From the NCBI GenBank assembly GCA_026709225.1, contig JAPOTJ010000064.1, positions 1-53,134 on the forward strand: a stretch of 53,134 nt of DNA. The letters are read 5' to 3'. Positions 1-8,353 of the stretch are shown here, piece by piece. The position numbers and the translations under genes are program-made. The notes under the pieces were generated by a model. It had not been told where the DNA came from, did no database searches, and saw only the letters and a program-made list of their open reading frames with translations. The number at the start of each line of letters is the position of its first letter. Positions within the stretch are counted from its first letter, which is position 1. This DNA is from Gammaproteobacteria bacterium. GTDB lineage: Bacteria; Pseudomonadota; Gammaproteobacteria; Pseudomonadales; Azotimanducaceae.

Positions 1-55
1 CACAGCCCTTCTCCTGCGCGCTGAACCCACACTTATTTATGGGACAGGACACTAG
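1..55. repeat. Left copy of terminal inverted repeat (probable IS end)
   Basis: The first 55 bases are the reverse complement of the last 55 bases of the window, with a single mismatch (C at 26 against A at 53109). Read outward from the window, both copies start CTAGTGTCCTGTCCC. This is what is expected when both ends of an assembled contig run into copies of one insertion sequence. The shared CTAG could be the target site or part of the element. No transposase is visible, so the IS family is not assigned. The element removes the 5' end of the gene that follows. Confidence 0.75.
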
Positions 56-72
56 GCTGCGCAGGCATTTGA

Positions 73-666
73 AGGCATATTGACATCGCCAGATCTATCA
101 ATCAGACAAGCGGGAGCGACTGCGATGTCGCGATCATCGGCGCTGGGCACAACCGTCTGACCACGGCTGCCTACCTTGCCAAGGCAGGGCTTCGCGTCCG
201 CATCTTCGAGCGGCGTCGTGTTATTGGCGGGGCCGCCATCACAGAGGCGTTTCATCCGGGTTTTTCGAACTCGGTGTATTCCTGCGCGATCAGCCTCTTG
301 CAGCCGCAGATCATTCAAGATCTCGATCTCGAACGACACGGTCTTGAAATTCTCGAAAAGCCCGCGGGAACACTCAGCCTTCTCGCTGATGACCACCTGC
401 AATTGACGCGCGACAGTGCGCAAATCAAGCGCGAAGTCGCACGCTTCTCGCAGCGCGATGCCGAGCGTGTGGAAGCTTTCGACAGCGAGATCGCGCGGGT
501 TGCGCTCGCCCTGCGCAGCATCGCGAGGAGCGCGCCGCCCGATATTGGCCGCGGCTGGTCTGAATTGCCACGACTTTTGCAAGCAGGCAATGCGCTGCGC
601 AAACTCGAAACGCGCGATCAGTCGGTGCTCGCCGAACTCATGACCAAGTCGCTCGGCGACTATCTA
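73..666 (+). pseudogene. Truncated FAD oxidoreductase (phytoene desaturase / PYROXD2-like), N-terminal part only
   Basis: The frame reads as the amino-terminal ~190 residues of a CrtI/PYROXD2-type flavoprotein: a Rossmann dinucleotide-binding motif (DVAIIGAGHNRL, bases 124-159), then the second FAD-contact stretch (FERRRVIGGAA), then helical sequence that ends at GDYL near base 663. Full-length relatives have about 500 residues. No ATG, GTG or TTG start lies between the upstream in-frame stop (70-72) and the Rossmann motif, so the start was lost next to the terminal repeat. The 3' end is cut just before the next gene. The usual Gly after HN is Arg here, consistent with decay. A non-functional remnant is the likely interpretation. 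Confidence 0.75.
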
Positions 667-698
667 GTACACTCGTACTGTGCGACAAGAGGCGCGTG

Positions 699-1172
699 AT
701 GGCAAGCTTCTTTTCAGCCCTTTTATTCGTTGTCCTGATGACTTCGGCGTATGCCGAGCCGGTTTCCGTTCCAGACCCGGAAACCTGGTACCGCGACGGC
801 TACGCCCCGCTGTGGGAGGCCGACCCGGCCGGGAACACCGACACCATGATCGGCTACTACGCGGCAAGCGTCGAAAGTCGTTCGGCGGACGGGACCATCG
901 CAACCATCTCTGCGCACGACTTCATAGCCGTGCCCATTGAAGGCTGGCTGGCGGACGGCTGGCTGGATTCAAAGCTCAAAGACTTGCATGTCGAGCGGAT
1001 CAATGAGACGACCACAAGCTTCAAAGCGAGTTGGATAGACCGGTATGACGGCGCGCTGGATGAGCTTTCCTGCGGTTGGTATCTTGCAGACTTCATGGAC
1101 GGCGCGTGGCAGTTCACCGCCTATGCGGACTTGGATTGCGGGGCGCATGGATTTCGTTTGCACGACAGTTGA
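699..1172 (+). CDS. Secreted protein, possibly NTF2/SnoaL-like fold
   Basis: A 157-residue protein with a clear N-terminal signal peptide (hydrophobic core SALLFVVLMTSAYA, cleavage probably after AYA). The mature part has a pattern suggestive of a SnoaL/NTF2-like alpha+beta barrel (DPETWYRDGYAPLWEADPAG, later SFKASWIDRYDG), but the fold is inferred, not proved. The ATG at 699 is preferred over the overlapping GTG at 696 because AAGAGG (687-692) lies six bases upstream of it. The next gene starts on the base after this stop codon, so the two are probably co-transcribed and translationally coupled. No catalytic residues are recognised. Confidence 0.7.
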   Translation: MASFFSALLFVVLMTSAYAEPVSVPDPETWYRDGYAPLWEADPAGNTDTMIGYYAASVESRSADGTIATISAHDFIAVPIEGWLADGWLDSKLKDLHVERINETTTSFKASWIDRYDGALDELSCGWYLADFMDGAWQFTAYADLDCGAHGFRLHDS

Positions 1173-3038
1173 ATGCGCGCTTCCGACCGCAATTTGGGAA
1201 TGGGCCGCGCGATTTCGCGGCGAGACGTCGTGCAAGGCGCGGGCCTCGCCGCGCTTGCCCTCACGCTCGGCCCGCCTAGTCGCGCGGACCTGAGCACGCC
1301 GACCGGGCTCGCGCCCTACCCGCCTGCGAAGACAGGCCTGCGCGGCTCTCATGCGGGTTCGTTTGAAGTTGCCCACGCACTGCGCGATGGAGCGGAATTC
1401 GCCGCACCCGCCCGCCTGAAAGAAGCATATGACCTCATCATTGTCGGCGCTGGCATCTCGGGCCTCGCCGCAGCGCATTTCTATCAAGCGCGCTTTGGCA
1501 AGGATTCGCGCATCCTCATCCTTGAAAACCACGACGATTTCGGCGGCCATGCGCGTCGCAACGAATTCCATCAAGGCGGCCCCTTGCGCCTGTCGCTCGG
1601 CGGTACCCACAACCTCGAATACTGGCAATTCAGCAAGGTTGTCAAGCAGATGATGAAAGACCTCGGCATTGATATTGAGGCGCTCTTGCGAGGACGCGAA
1701 TTCGACTACGGGTTCAGCGCGCGAAATGGCCCGGCCATGTGGTTTGACAAAGAGACCTATGGGACCGACAAGCTGGTGACCAACTACACGCTTGAGTGGT
1801 GGCGACCGGGCGACAGCATCGAGTGCATCAACGAGTTGCCGATAAGCACAGACGCGCGCAGTCAACTTCAAAACCTGTATCAGGCCCGCACCAACATATT
1901 CGATGGCAAGTCGCGAGACGAGGTCGATGCGCTGCTCGCCAAAACCAGCTACCCCGACTTCCTCCGCACCTATGCCGGGCTCGGACGCGAAGCCATTCAG
2001 ATTTTCGATACCAGTCAGCACGGCGCTTGGGGCGTCGAACTGCGGGCGCTCTCAGCCGCAGAAGCCTTCTACTACAGCGGCCTGCCGGGGCTCAATCTCG
2101 TTGGCCGCGCCGATGAGATGGAGTCAAGAGACTATCCGGCAGCGATGTTCCCCGATGGCAATGCGAGTGTCGCTCGTTTGCTCGCGGCGCGCCTGATACC
2201 TGGCCTCGCCTCAGACGTCACGGCGGACAATGTCGCTGTCGCCAGCTTCGATTACGCGGCGCTCGATCAGGCGCAGAATTCCGTGCGACTGCGCTTGAAC
2301 GCCACCGCGCTGCGGTCATGCCAAACAAGCGCTGGCGTCGATGTCACCTACTTCGGCGCGAACGGGCTAGAGCGCGTTTCCGCACGCCACTGCGTCTTGG
2401 CGGGCTACCATTCGATGATCCCCTATCTGTGCCCGGACCTACCGGACGCACAAAAGGAAGCGCTCCGCTATCAGGTGAAAATCCCGCTGGTGCTGACCAA
2501 CGTGCTGCTGCGCTCAAGCGACGCCATGGATAGGCTCGGCATTAACTCGGTGAGATGTCCGGGCCGCATGCACCGAAGCCTATTCATGTTCAAAGGCATC
2601 AATACAGGCGGCTATGCGCATCCCATGTCGGATTCGGGGCCGGTGCCACTCGTCTTCTGGGGGTCGCTATCGCCCCCCGAAGAAGCGAGAACACTCAAAG
2701 ACCAACTGCGCGCATCGCGCGAAAAAATGCTGCACCTTGACTTCGAAGACTATGAGCGCGAAGTGCGACTGGTGCTGAGTGGACTGCTCGGCCCCGCGGG
2801 CTTCGATGTCAAGAAAGACATCCTGGCTATTACCGTCAACCGCTGGCCGCATGGCTACTCATACGAGTACATGGACTTGTGGGATGAGGACTTCGCCGAA
2901 GGGCAAGCCCCGCACGAAATCGCGCGCAAGCCCTTCGGCGCGATCTGCATCGCCAACGCGGATGCAGGCGCATCGGCCTACACGCACACCGCCATCGACG
3001 AGGCGTATCGCGCTGTGGGCGAATTGCCCGGTCGGTAA
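1173..3038 (+). CDS. FAD-dependent oxidoreductase, spermidine dehydrogenase-like, Tat-exported
   Basis: A 621-residue flavoprotein. The N terminus has a twin-arginine signal (SRRDVVQGAGLAALALTLG, about residues 15-33), so export of the folded protein with FAD is likely. The ADP-binding Rossmann motif DLIIVGAGISGLAAAHFY is at 87-104, followed by the acidic ribose-binding residue in LILENHDDFGGHARRNEF. A conserved GLRGSHAGSFEVAHALRDG segment precedes it, as I recall from the Pseudomonas SpdH (spermidine dehydrogenase) family. The C-terminal FAD-contact region is around GAICIANADAGASAYTHTAIDEA. The actual substrate cannot be read from the sequence: polyamine oxidation is a family-based guess. 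The gene is head-to-tail with the secreted protein upstream, which may be a partner. Confidence 0.8.
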   Translation: MRASDRNLGMGRAISRRDVVQGAGLAALALTLGPPSRADLSTPTGLAPYPPAKTGLRGSHAGSFEVAHALRDGAEFAAPARLKEAYDLIIVGAGISGLAAAHFYQARFGKDSRILILENHDDFGGHARRNEFHQGGPLRLSLGGTHNLEYWQFSKVVKQMMKDLGIDIEALLRGREFDYGFSARNGPAMWFDKETYGTDKLVTNYTLEWWRPGDSIECINELPISTDARSQLQNLYQARTNIFDGKSRDEVDALLAKTSYPDFLRTYAGLGREAIQIFDTSQHGAWGVELRALSAAEAFYYSGLPGLNLVGRADEMESRDYPAAMFPDGNASVARLLAARLIPGLASDVTADNVAVASFDYAALDQAQNSVRLRLNATALRSCQTSAGVDVTYFGANGLERVSARHCVLAGYHSMIPYLCPDLPDAQKEALRYQVKIPLVLTNVLLRSSDAMDRLGINSVRCPGRMHRSLFMFKGINTGGYAHPMSDSGPVPLVFWGSLSPPEEARTLKDQLRASREKMLHLDFEDYEREVRLVLSGLLGPAGFDVKKDILAITVNRWPHGYSYEYMDLWDEDFAEGQAPHEIARKPFGAICIANADAGASAYTHTAIDEAYRAVGELPGR

Positions 3039-3057
3039 GCGCATGCGCCTTGCATAT

Positions 3058-3546
3058 TCACGGCTGAACATCGGCCCCGCCTCGACCTTCTCGCGGCTCG
3101 ATATCGAGCAAAATCGTCACCGGCCCGTCATTCTCAAGCGACACGGCCATATGCGCGCCGAACACGCCCCTGCTCACCGACACACCTGCTTTCTCCAAGC
3201 TTTTGATGTAGTGCTCATACAGAACTTCTGCCAAGTCCGGCGAGGCCGCATCTGCGAAGCTAGGACGCATCCCTCGGCGCGCGTCCGCGGCCAAGGTGAA
3301 TTGCGAGACCACCAAGGCTTCACCGCCCGTATCCGTGAGGGAGCGGTTCATCATGCGCCTACTATCGGGACAGGCATCAGGAAAAATTCGCAGCCCTGCC
3401 GTCTTGTCGGCAAGGCGCATCGCTTCATGATGCGTGTCGCCGTTCATCACGCCAAGGAACACTAAGAGGCCGTTCCCGATGGCAGCAACCTCGTCACCGG
3501 CCACCGACACGCGAGCCCGCACGACGCGCTGAATCAACGCACGCAT
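3058..3546 (-). CDS. dtd: D-aminoacyl-tRNA deacylase
   Basis: A 162-residue DTD. It hydrolyses D-aminoacyl-tRNAs (for example D-Tyr-tRNA) and prevents D-amino acids entering protein; cytosolic homodimer. It starts MRALIQRVVRARVSVAGDEV, typical of the family, and carries both signature motifs: SQFTL (in VVSQFTLAAD) and the cross-subunit Gly-Pro motif in ENDGPVTI. The C-terminal tail is slightly longer than the ~145 residues of E. coli Dtd. The start overlaps the 3' end of rlmB by 13 bases, so it is the last gene of an rnr-rlmB-dtd operon. It converges with the FAD oxidoreductase gene with only 19 bases between them. Confidence 0.97.
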   Translation of the reverse strand: MRALIQRVVRARVSVAGDEVAAIGNGLLVFLGVMNGDTHHEAMRLADKTAGLRIFPDACPDSRRMMNRSLTDTGGEALVVSQFTLAADARRGMRPSFADAASPDLAEVLYEHYIKSLEKAGVSVSRGVFGAHMAVSLENDGPVTILLDIEPREGRGGADVQP

Positions 3547-4277
3547 TGCCGTTGCCTCAACACTTCGTAGAGCAGCACGCCGGTTGCCACAGACACATTC
3601 AGGCTCGCCATGCCACCAGTCACTGGTAAGGACACCAAGGCATCGCAGGCTGACTTGGTCAACTGGCGCAGGCCCCTACCTTCAGAACCGACCACAAGAA
3701 CCGTCGGCGCATCAAAGCGAGCATGATGCCAAGGGGTCGACGCATCGCTGTCAGCACCAATGATCTGCAATCCTTGTGACGCAAACCAGTTCAAACGGCG
3801 CGCGAGGTTACTGACGGCAATGATCGGCACCTGTTCAGCGCCGCCACTCGCTGCTTTTTCCGCAGCAGGCGTGAGTCGCGTACCGCGGCTCCTTGGAAAG
3901 ATCAGGGCATCGACGCCTGCAGCGGCTGCCGTGCGAATGCACGCACCGAAGTTGCGCGGGTCTTCGATGCCATCAAGAGCAAGAATGAGGCTGCTTGGGC
4001 GCGGCGACTCGAACTTCGAGCGCAGCCACTGCTCGTTGAATGCGCGTCGTTCGGCAGCGTCAGTCACTTCGGCAATGATGCCTTGGTGGTGACGGCTGCC
4101 AGCGAGCGCATCGAGCGCTTCCCGCTCTTGCAGTCGAACGCTCGCCCCAACAGTCGCGGCGAGCGCCTCAAATTCAGGGCGAAGTTTCATGGATTGCAGG
4201 ATATGCAGCGTGTTCACCTTGCGTCCGCCAGACATCACTGCGCGCACGGCATGGACGCCATAGACGATTCGCTTCAT
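3534..4277 (-). CDS. rlmB: 23S rRNA (guanosine-2'-O-)-methyltransferase RlmB
   Basis: A 247-residue SPOUT-class (TrmH/SpoU) methyltransferase expected to methylate the 2'-O of G2251 in 23S rRNA using S-adenosylmethionine. The N-terminal substrate-binding domain starts MKRIVYGVHAVRAVM. Catalytic motif 1 is DPRNFGACIRTA and the knot motifs 2 and 3 are VLVVGSEGRGL and SLNVSVATGVLLYEVLRQR, all intact. Length fits E. coli RlmB (243). The ATG overlaps the rnr stop (ATGA), the standard arrangement in Gammaproteobacteria. Confidence 0.97.
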   Translation of the reverse strand: MKRIVYGVHAVRAVMSGGRKVNTLHILQSMKLRPEFEALAATVGASVRLQEREALDALAGSRHHQGIIAEVTDAAERRAFNEQWLRSKFESPRPSSLILALDGIEDPRNFGACIRTAAAAGVDALIFPRSRGTRLTPAAEKAASGGAEQVPIIAVSNLARRLNWFASQGLQIIGADSDASTPWHHARFDAPTVLVVGSEGRGLRQLTKSACDALVSLPVTGGMASLNVSVATGVLLYEVLRQRQCVR

Positions 4278-6085
4278 CGCGCTCGACGCCTCCGCCTCGA
4301 CCGAGTGCCACCGGCCTTCCCCGATGGTGTCGCACGCACCAACTCGACTTTGCGCCGGTCAACATCGACCGATGCGATCACCACGTCAATTCGCCCGCCG
4401 AGGCCAAACTGCTCGTCACTCGCCTCTCCGGTCAGTTTATGCGCACTCGCGTTGAATTCAAACCAATCACGCCCGAGCGCGCTGATATGCAGCAATCCTT
4501 CAACCATGAGGTCATCGAGCAGCACAAAGAGACCAAACGATGTCACACCGGTGATGGTGCCTTGAAAGGCATCGCCAATATGTCGATCAGCGTAGTCCGC
4601 CAGATACCAGGCGCGTACATCGCGCTCGCAGGCTTCCGCTTCGCGTTCACCAGCAGAGCAATGCGCACCAAGCGCCTCAAGCTTCGCCCGCCGAAACTCG
4701 GCTTCTCGGGCGATTCCAAGCTTGGCTTTAATCGCGCGATGGACAGTCAAGTCCGGATAGCGACGGATGGGCGAGGTGAAGTGCGCGTAGCGCTCAAGCG
4801 CGAGGCCAAAGTGCCCTTGATTGTCCGGGCTGTAGACTGCCTGCTGCATGGCGCGAAGCACAATGGCGGACAGGAACTCCGGCGGCACGCGCGTTGCGAG
4901 GCGTCGAATGAGCGAGGCGAAGTGCTCGAAATCGATCTCGCGCAGGTTCGCACCCAGAAGGTTCAAGGTTTCGAGCAAGGCATCACACTTGGCGCCAGAT
5001 GGCGGCGGATGGACACGAAAAAGGCAACCTAGGCCCGCCTCTTCGAGCAGTGTCGCGGCGCAGATATTGGCGGCAATCATGGACTCTTCGATCATCTGAT
5101 GGGCGGCGTTGCGCGTTGATGGTCTGACCTGCGCCACCACACCTTTCTTGAAGATGAATTCAGCTTCGCTCGTTTCAAACTCGAGCGCGCCGCGCTTCTC
5201 GCGCGCCGCAAGCCGAGCCAAGAAACATTCGTGCAGGCACTTCAGCGATGCCACCACTGATCGGTCAAGACCTTTGGTGGTGCCTTGCTCGACGAGCTGA
5301 CCCACGCGCGTGTACGTCAGCCGCGCTTTTGAGCGCATGATCGCTTCAAAGAACGTGAACGACTCGATCTCGCCTTGGCGAGAGATCTGCATGTCAACCG
5401 CGAGCACCAATCTGTCTTGATGGGGCACGAGCGAGCAGAGGTCGTTCGAGAGCACCTTCGGCAGCATTGGGACAACATGGCGCGGCAGATACGTCGAAGT
5501 CGAGCGTCGCTTGGCCTCGGCATCGATGGCGCCGCCGGGCTTGACGTAGCTGCTGACATCGGCAATCGCAACGAGCAGACGCCAGCCGCCTGCCTTGCGC
5601 TCACAATAGACCGCATCGTCGAAGTCGCGCGCGGATTGGCCATCGATGGTCACGAGGGCTGTATCGCGCAGGTCTCGGTGTGTGTCCTGTGGCTGAACGC
5701 CCATGTGTGAAAGCGCCTTGGCTTCAGCCTTCACAGCGGCTTTCCAGTCGCCGCTGATGCCGTAGGCGTGCATCAGCCCCTTGGCAGCGCGATCAGGATC
5801 ATCGCTCGCGGCGATCATCGACACTACTCGTCCGCGCGGCGTGCTTCCGCCTTTGCCTCGCGAATCACCTGTTGCAGTGACTTCGACGAGCACCCGGTCG
5901 CCGGGATCGCAATCGCGCAGCACCTCGGCGGCAAGCGCCACGCGATATGGCGTGTCCGACCGCTCAGACTCCAGCCACACCGATTTCACGCCCCCACGCC
6001 GCCCATTGCCATAGGCCAAAAAACCGCACAGCCGGTCGCCGACGGCGAAGCGCGGCGTATCGAAGTCGGACTGAGGTTTCTTCAT
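4274..6085 (-). CDS. rnr: Exoribonuclease of the RNase R / RNase II family (short form)
   Basis: A 603-residue 3'-5' exoribonuclease. The RNB catalytic domain (about 139-465) contains TIDGQSARDFDDAV at 146-159, with all Mg-binding Asp residues kept although the usual GED is GQS. A C-terminal S1 domain (GTITGVTSFGLFVLLDDL...) and a very basic tail (RSRRRRRAR) follow. RNase R proteins usually have 700-850 residues; this one lacks the N-terminal helix-turn-helix and seems to have only part of the cold-shock region before RNB. An upstream extension of the frame to 6355 is antisense to yggX and has no family similarity, so the ATG at 6085 is preferred. First gene of the rnr-rlmB-dtd operon, divergent from yggX. 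Confidence 0.9.
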   Translation of the reverse strand: MKKPQSDFDTPRFAVGDRLCGFLAYGNGRRGGVKSVWLESERSDTPYRVALAAEVLRDCDPGDRVLVEVTATGDSRGKGGSTPRGRVVSMIAASDDPDRAAKGLMHAYGISGDWKAAVKAEAKALSHMGVQPQDTHRDLRDTALVTIDGQSARDFDDAVYCERKAGGWRLLVAIADVSSYVKPGGAIDAEAKRRSTSTYLPRHVVPMLPKVLSNDLCSLVPHQDRLVLAVDMQISRQGEIESFTFFEAIMRSKARLTYTRVGQLVEQGTTKGLDRSVVASLKCLHECFLARLAAREKRGALEFETSEAEFIFKKGVVAQVRPSTRNAAHQMIEESMIAANICAATLLEEAGLGCLFRVHPPPSGAKCDALLETLNLLGANLREIDFEHFASLIRRLATRVPPEFLSAIVLRAMQQAVYSPDNQGHFGLALERYAHFTSPIRRYPDLTVHRAIKAKLGIAREAEFRRAKLEALGAHCSAGEREAEACERDVRAWYLADYADRHIGDAFQGTITGVTSFGLFVLLDDLMVEGLLHISALGRDWFEFNASAHKLTGEASDEQFGLGGRIDVVIASVDVDRRKVELVRATPSGKAGGTRSRRRRRAR

Positions 6086-6148
6086 GGTTTCGACTGCGAA
6101 AACGCCAAGGCAGGTAGACTGACCGTCCCAAAAGCAGTGTTGAAATCC

Positions 6149-6427
6149 ATGACGCGCACAGTCCTCTGTCGAAAATACGGCCGCGAGCTTGAGGGGCTTG
6201 ATGCGCCGCCCATGCCAGGACCGCTTGGGGAGACACTCTACAGCACAGTCTCGAAAGCGGCGTGGAATGCGTGGCTCAAGCATCAAACGACATTGATCAA
6301 CGAGAAGTTTTTGAACCTGCGCGATGCCTCGGCGAGAACCTACCTGAGCGAACAAATGGAGCGCTTCCTTGACAACGAAGCGGTAGATGTCGCGGAAGGC
6401 TATGAAGCGCCGGAGGCAGGTCGTTAG
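6149..6427 (+). CDS. yggX: Probable Fe(2+)-trafficking protein YggX
   Basis: A 92-residue protein matching YggX over its whole length: Cys at position 7 in RTVLCRKYGRELEGLD, PPMPGPLGE, the WNAWLKHQTTLINE helix and the LSEQMERFLDNE C-terminal helix. YggX family members protect Fe-S clusters and are linked to iron handling and oxidative stress. Here the usual VFC is VLC. The gene is divergent from rnr with 63 bases between the starts, so their promoters share this gap. tRNA-Phe follows 59 bases downstream. Confidence 0.93.
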   Translation: MTRTVLCRKYGRELEGLDAPPMPGPLGETLYSTVSKAAWNAWLKHQTTLINEKFLNLRDASARTYLSEQMERFLDNEAVDVAEGYEAPEAGR

Positions 6428-6447
6428 GCATCATCGTCTGGTAGAAT
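6420..6447 (+). promoter_or_regulatory. Possible tRNA-Phe promoter with GC-rich discriminator
   Basis: TAGAAT at 6442-6447 resembles a -10 box and is followed by a run of C and G (CGCCCCCCG), the GC-rich discriminator typical of stringently controlled stable-RNA promoters. The -35 position (about 6420-6425, GTCGTT) is weak. It overlaps the end of yggX. Confidence 0.35.
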
Positions 6448-6486
6448 TCGCCCCCCGACGCGCGGCGCCCGCGCGTCTCGATGCAA

Positions 6487-6562
6487 GGCCAGGTAGCTCA
6501 GTCGGTAGAGCAGTGGACTGAAAATCCTCGTGTCGGCAGTTCGATTCTGCCCCTGGCCACCA
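6487..6562 (+). tRNA. tRNA-Phe (GAA)
   Basis: A 76-nt cloverleaf: acceptor GGCCAGG (6487-6493) pairs with CCTGGCC (6552-6558), followed by discriminator A and an encoded CCA (6560-6562). The D arm is TAGCTCAGTCGGTAGAGCA, the T arm contains GTTCGATTC, and the anticodon loop CTGAAAA gives GAA at 6520-6522. The anticodon stem has one T-T mismatch. The final A is also the first base of the ATG of the next gene. Confidence 0.97.
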
Positions 6563-7881
6563 TGCAATCCCGACGCATATCAATCACTGACGTCTCCGAC
6601 CGCGCCGCCGTCGATGCCTGCGGCGCGCTTGCGCTGCTCGGCTATGCCGCGCTCGCATTCTTCTCAGCGCATCTTCACGATGCGCCCAATGTCACCGGAT
6701 TCCTCGCGCTCATGGCGTGGGGATTGCTCCCGCTCGGACTGGTGTTTGCGCGATTCAAGCGCCGCCCGCATGAATTTCCCCTTGTCAGGCTGCTCTGCTG
6801 GGCGCTTGCCTTTCGCTTGTGCGGCCTCTGGGGTGTGCCTATCTTCGAGGATGACTGGTTTCGCTATCTGTGGGACGGCTACCGATTCTTCGAGACCGGC
6901 TCGCCTTACGGCTTCGCGCCGATGCAAGCGTTCGCGGACGAGTCAGTGCCGGCGGCATTTCAACGCATCCTCGACCAGATCAACAATCCGCATCTGCCGA
7001 CCATCTACGGCCCCACCACCGAGTACGCATTCCTTGTCAGCTATGTGCTGGCACCGGCGAGCCTGACACCCTTGAAGCTTCTGCTCATCGCAGTCGATCT
7101 GCTGCTCATACGGCTCTTGCTCAGCGTCGCGCCCGCCGGATTTGTCGCGCTCTACGCCTGGTGCCCGCTGGTGATCAAGGAAATCGCCTTTAGCGCACAC
7201 GCCGATGGCCTCGGCCTGTGCCTTGCGTTCGCCGCGCTGCTCCTTCACAGACGCGAGCAATTCATGGCTGCGGGCATCTGCATTGGCCTCGCCGTCGGCG
7301 CCAAATTGTTCGCCCTGTTGTTACTGCCTTTTGTGCTGATTCGAGCGCCGCCAAGCGCGTGGCTCGGCTTCGCTGGCACGCTGCTCCTGCTCTATCTGCC
7401 TTTTCTCATGCAAGGCAGTACAGACCTCGCATCGCTGATGGTCTTTGCGAGAGACTGGGAATTCAACGCTGCGCTGTACGCGCTGCTCTCAATGTGGATC
7501 GAGCCGATCATCGCGAAAGCGCTCCTCGCGGCGTGCTTGCTCGCTGCACTCGCTTTCTACTGGCTCCGATTCAGGGCACAGCCGTCCGCATCGCTTCCGC
7601 GTGGCGACCTGATCTTCGGCGGCCTGCTGCTCGTTTCGCCGGTGATCAATCCGTGGTACGCGCTGTGGCTGCTGCCTTTTGCCGTAATCCACCCGACTCG
7701 CTGGGCGTGGACGCTCGCCGCCGCGCTCCCGCTCGCCTACATCACCGGCCAGAATCTAGGCGGGCTCGCCGGCATGGAACCCTATGCGCAGCCGCTGTGG
7801 GTGCGACCAATCGAATTCGGGCTGGTGCTGATCGCGCTCGGCATGGACTGGCGCGCGAGTCGGCGACGGCGGCACTCGTAA
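6562..7881 (+). CDS. GT-C-type membrane glycosyltransferase (polyprenyl-phosphate sugar dependent)
   Basis: About 439 residues with roughly ten or more hydrophobic helices. The acidic motif in the first large periplasmic loop (FEDDWFRYLWDGYRFFETG) is typical of GT-C enzymes that use polyprenyl-phospho-sugar donors, such as the GT87/DUF2029 mannosyltransferases. The ATG at 6562 shares its A with the CCA end of tRNA-Phe; reading frames starting further upstream run through the tRNA and are not credible. A GT2 enzyme of the polyprenyl-phosphate-mannose synthase type lies at 9210-9947 on the same strand and could make the donor. The acceptor (glycan, lipid or protein) is unknown. Confidence 0.8.
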   Translation: MQSRRISITDVSDRAAVDACGALALLGYAALAFFSAHLHDAPNVTGFLALMAWGLLPLGLVFARFKRRPHEFPLVRLLCWALAFRLCGLWGVPIFEDDWFRYLWDGYRFFETGSPYGFAPMQAFADESVPAAFQRILDQINNPHLPTIYGPTTEYAFLVSYVLAPASLTPLKLLLIAVDLLLIRLLLSVAPAGFVALYAWCPLVIKEIAFSAHADGLGLCLAFAALLLHRREQFMAAGICIGLAVGAKLFALLLLPFVLIRAPPSAWLGFAGTLLLLYLPFLMQGSTDLASLMVFARDWEFNAALYALLSMWIEPIIAKALLAACLLAALAFYWLRFRAQPSASLPRGDLIFGGLLLVSPVINPWYALWLLPFAVIHPTRWAWTLAAALPLAYITGQNLGGLAGMEPYAQPLWVRPIEFGLVLIALGMDWRASRRRRHS

Positions 7882-7939
7882 TCTCGTAACATGTGCGCCC
7901 ACTGACGGTCAGCAGCCGTCGACCACGAAGGAGATTCAT

Positions 7940-8353
7940 ATGTTTGGGAGACGATTCGCGCATGCGCAGACGCTTGCGTTATGTTTGACAATTGCGGCTG
8001 CCGCAGCGCTTCATGCTGAGCAAGTTCACGCCTCCGGTTCGGTTGGCGCCGGCTCGTCCGGCATCAACCTCTACGGCACCATGTACAACCAAGGCAAGAC
8101 AGCGTTCTTCGGCAAGCTCGCCTGTGACGGCGGCGATTGCCCGATTCGCAAAAATGCGCTTGACCGCACGCTCGCCGCAAATCTCGTCGGGAGCCTCGCA
8201 AGCCGCGCCGAGGTCAAGTTCGAGACGACTGAAATGGACGCTGTTGTCAGCCGTCTGTGCCCGGGCGAGAACGCTGTCAATTGCGACGGCAAGATCGATG
8301 AGCAGCAAGCTGTTCAGTACTACCTGAGTCGCAGGTTCGGAGTTGGCAAATGA
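7940..8353 (+). CDS. Small secreted protein of unknown function
   Basis: A 137-residue protein with a signal peptide (LALCLTIAAAAALHAEQVHA) and a strong ribosome site (GAAGGAG, 7928-7934) before the ATG. The mature part contains four Cys: a pair in LACDGGDCPIRKNA and another in SRLCPGENAVNCDG, suggesting disulphides in the periplasm. No family recognised. Its stop overlaps the start of the outer-membrane protein gene (ATGA), so the two are translationally coupled and may act together in the envelope. Confidence 0.7.
   Translation: MFGRRFAHAQTLALCLTIAAAAALHAEQVHASGSVGAGSSGINLYGTMYNQGKTAFFGKLACDGGDCPIRKNALDRTLAANLVGSLASRAEVKFETTEMDAVVSRLCPGENAVNCDGKIDEQQAVQYYLSRRFGVGK

Noticed and set aside
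52-582. Minus-strand frame of 176 codons over the left end
   Set aside because: Shadow of the FAD-protein remnant on the plus strand; no ribosome site or recognisable motif.
4274-6355. Longer rnr frame starting near 6355
   Set aside because: The extra 90 codons are antisense to yggX and have no resemblance to RNase R; the ATG at 6085 is more plausible.
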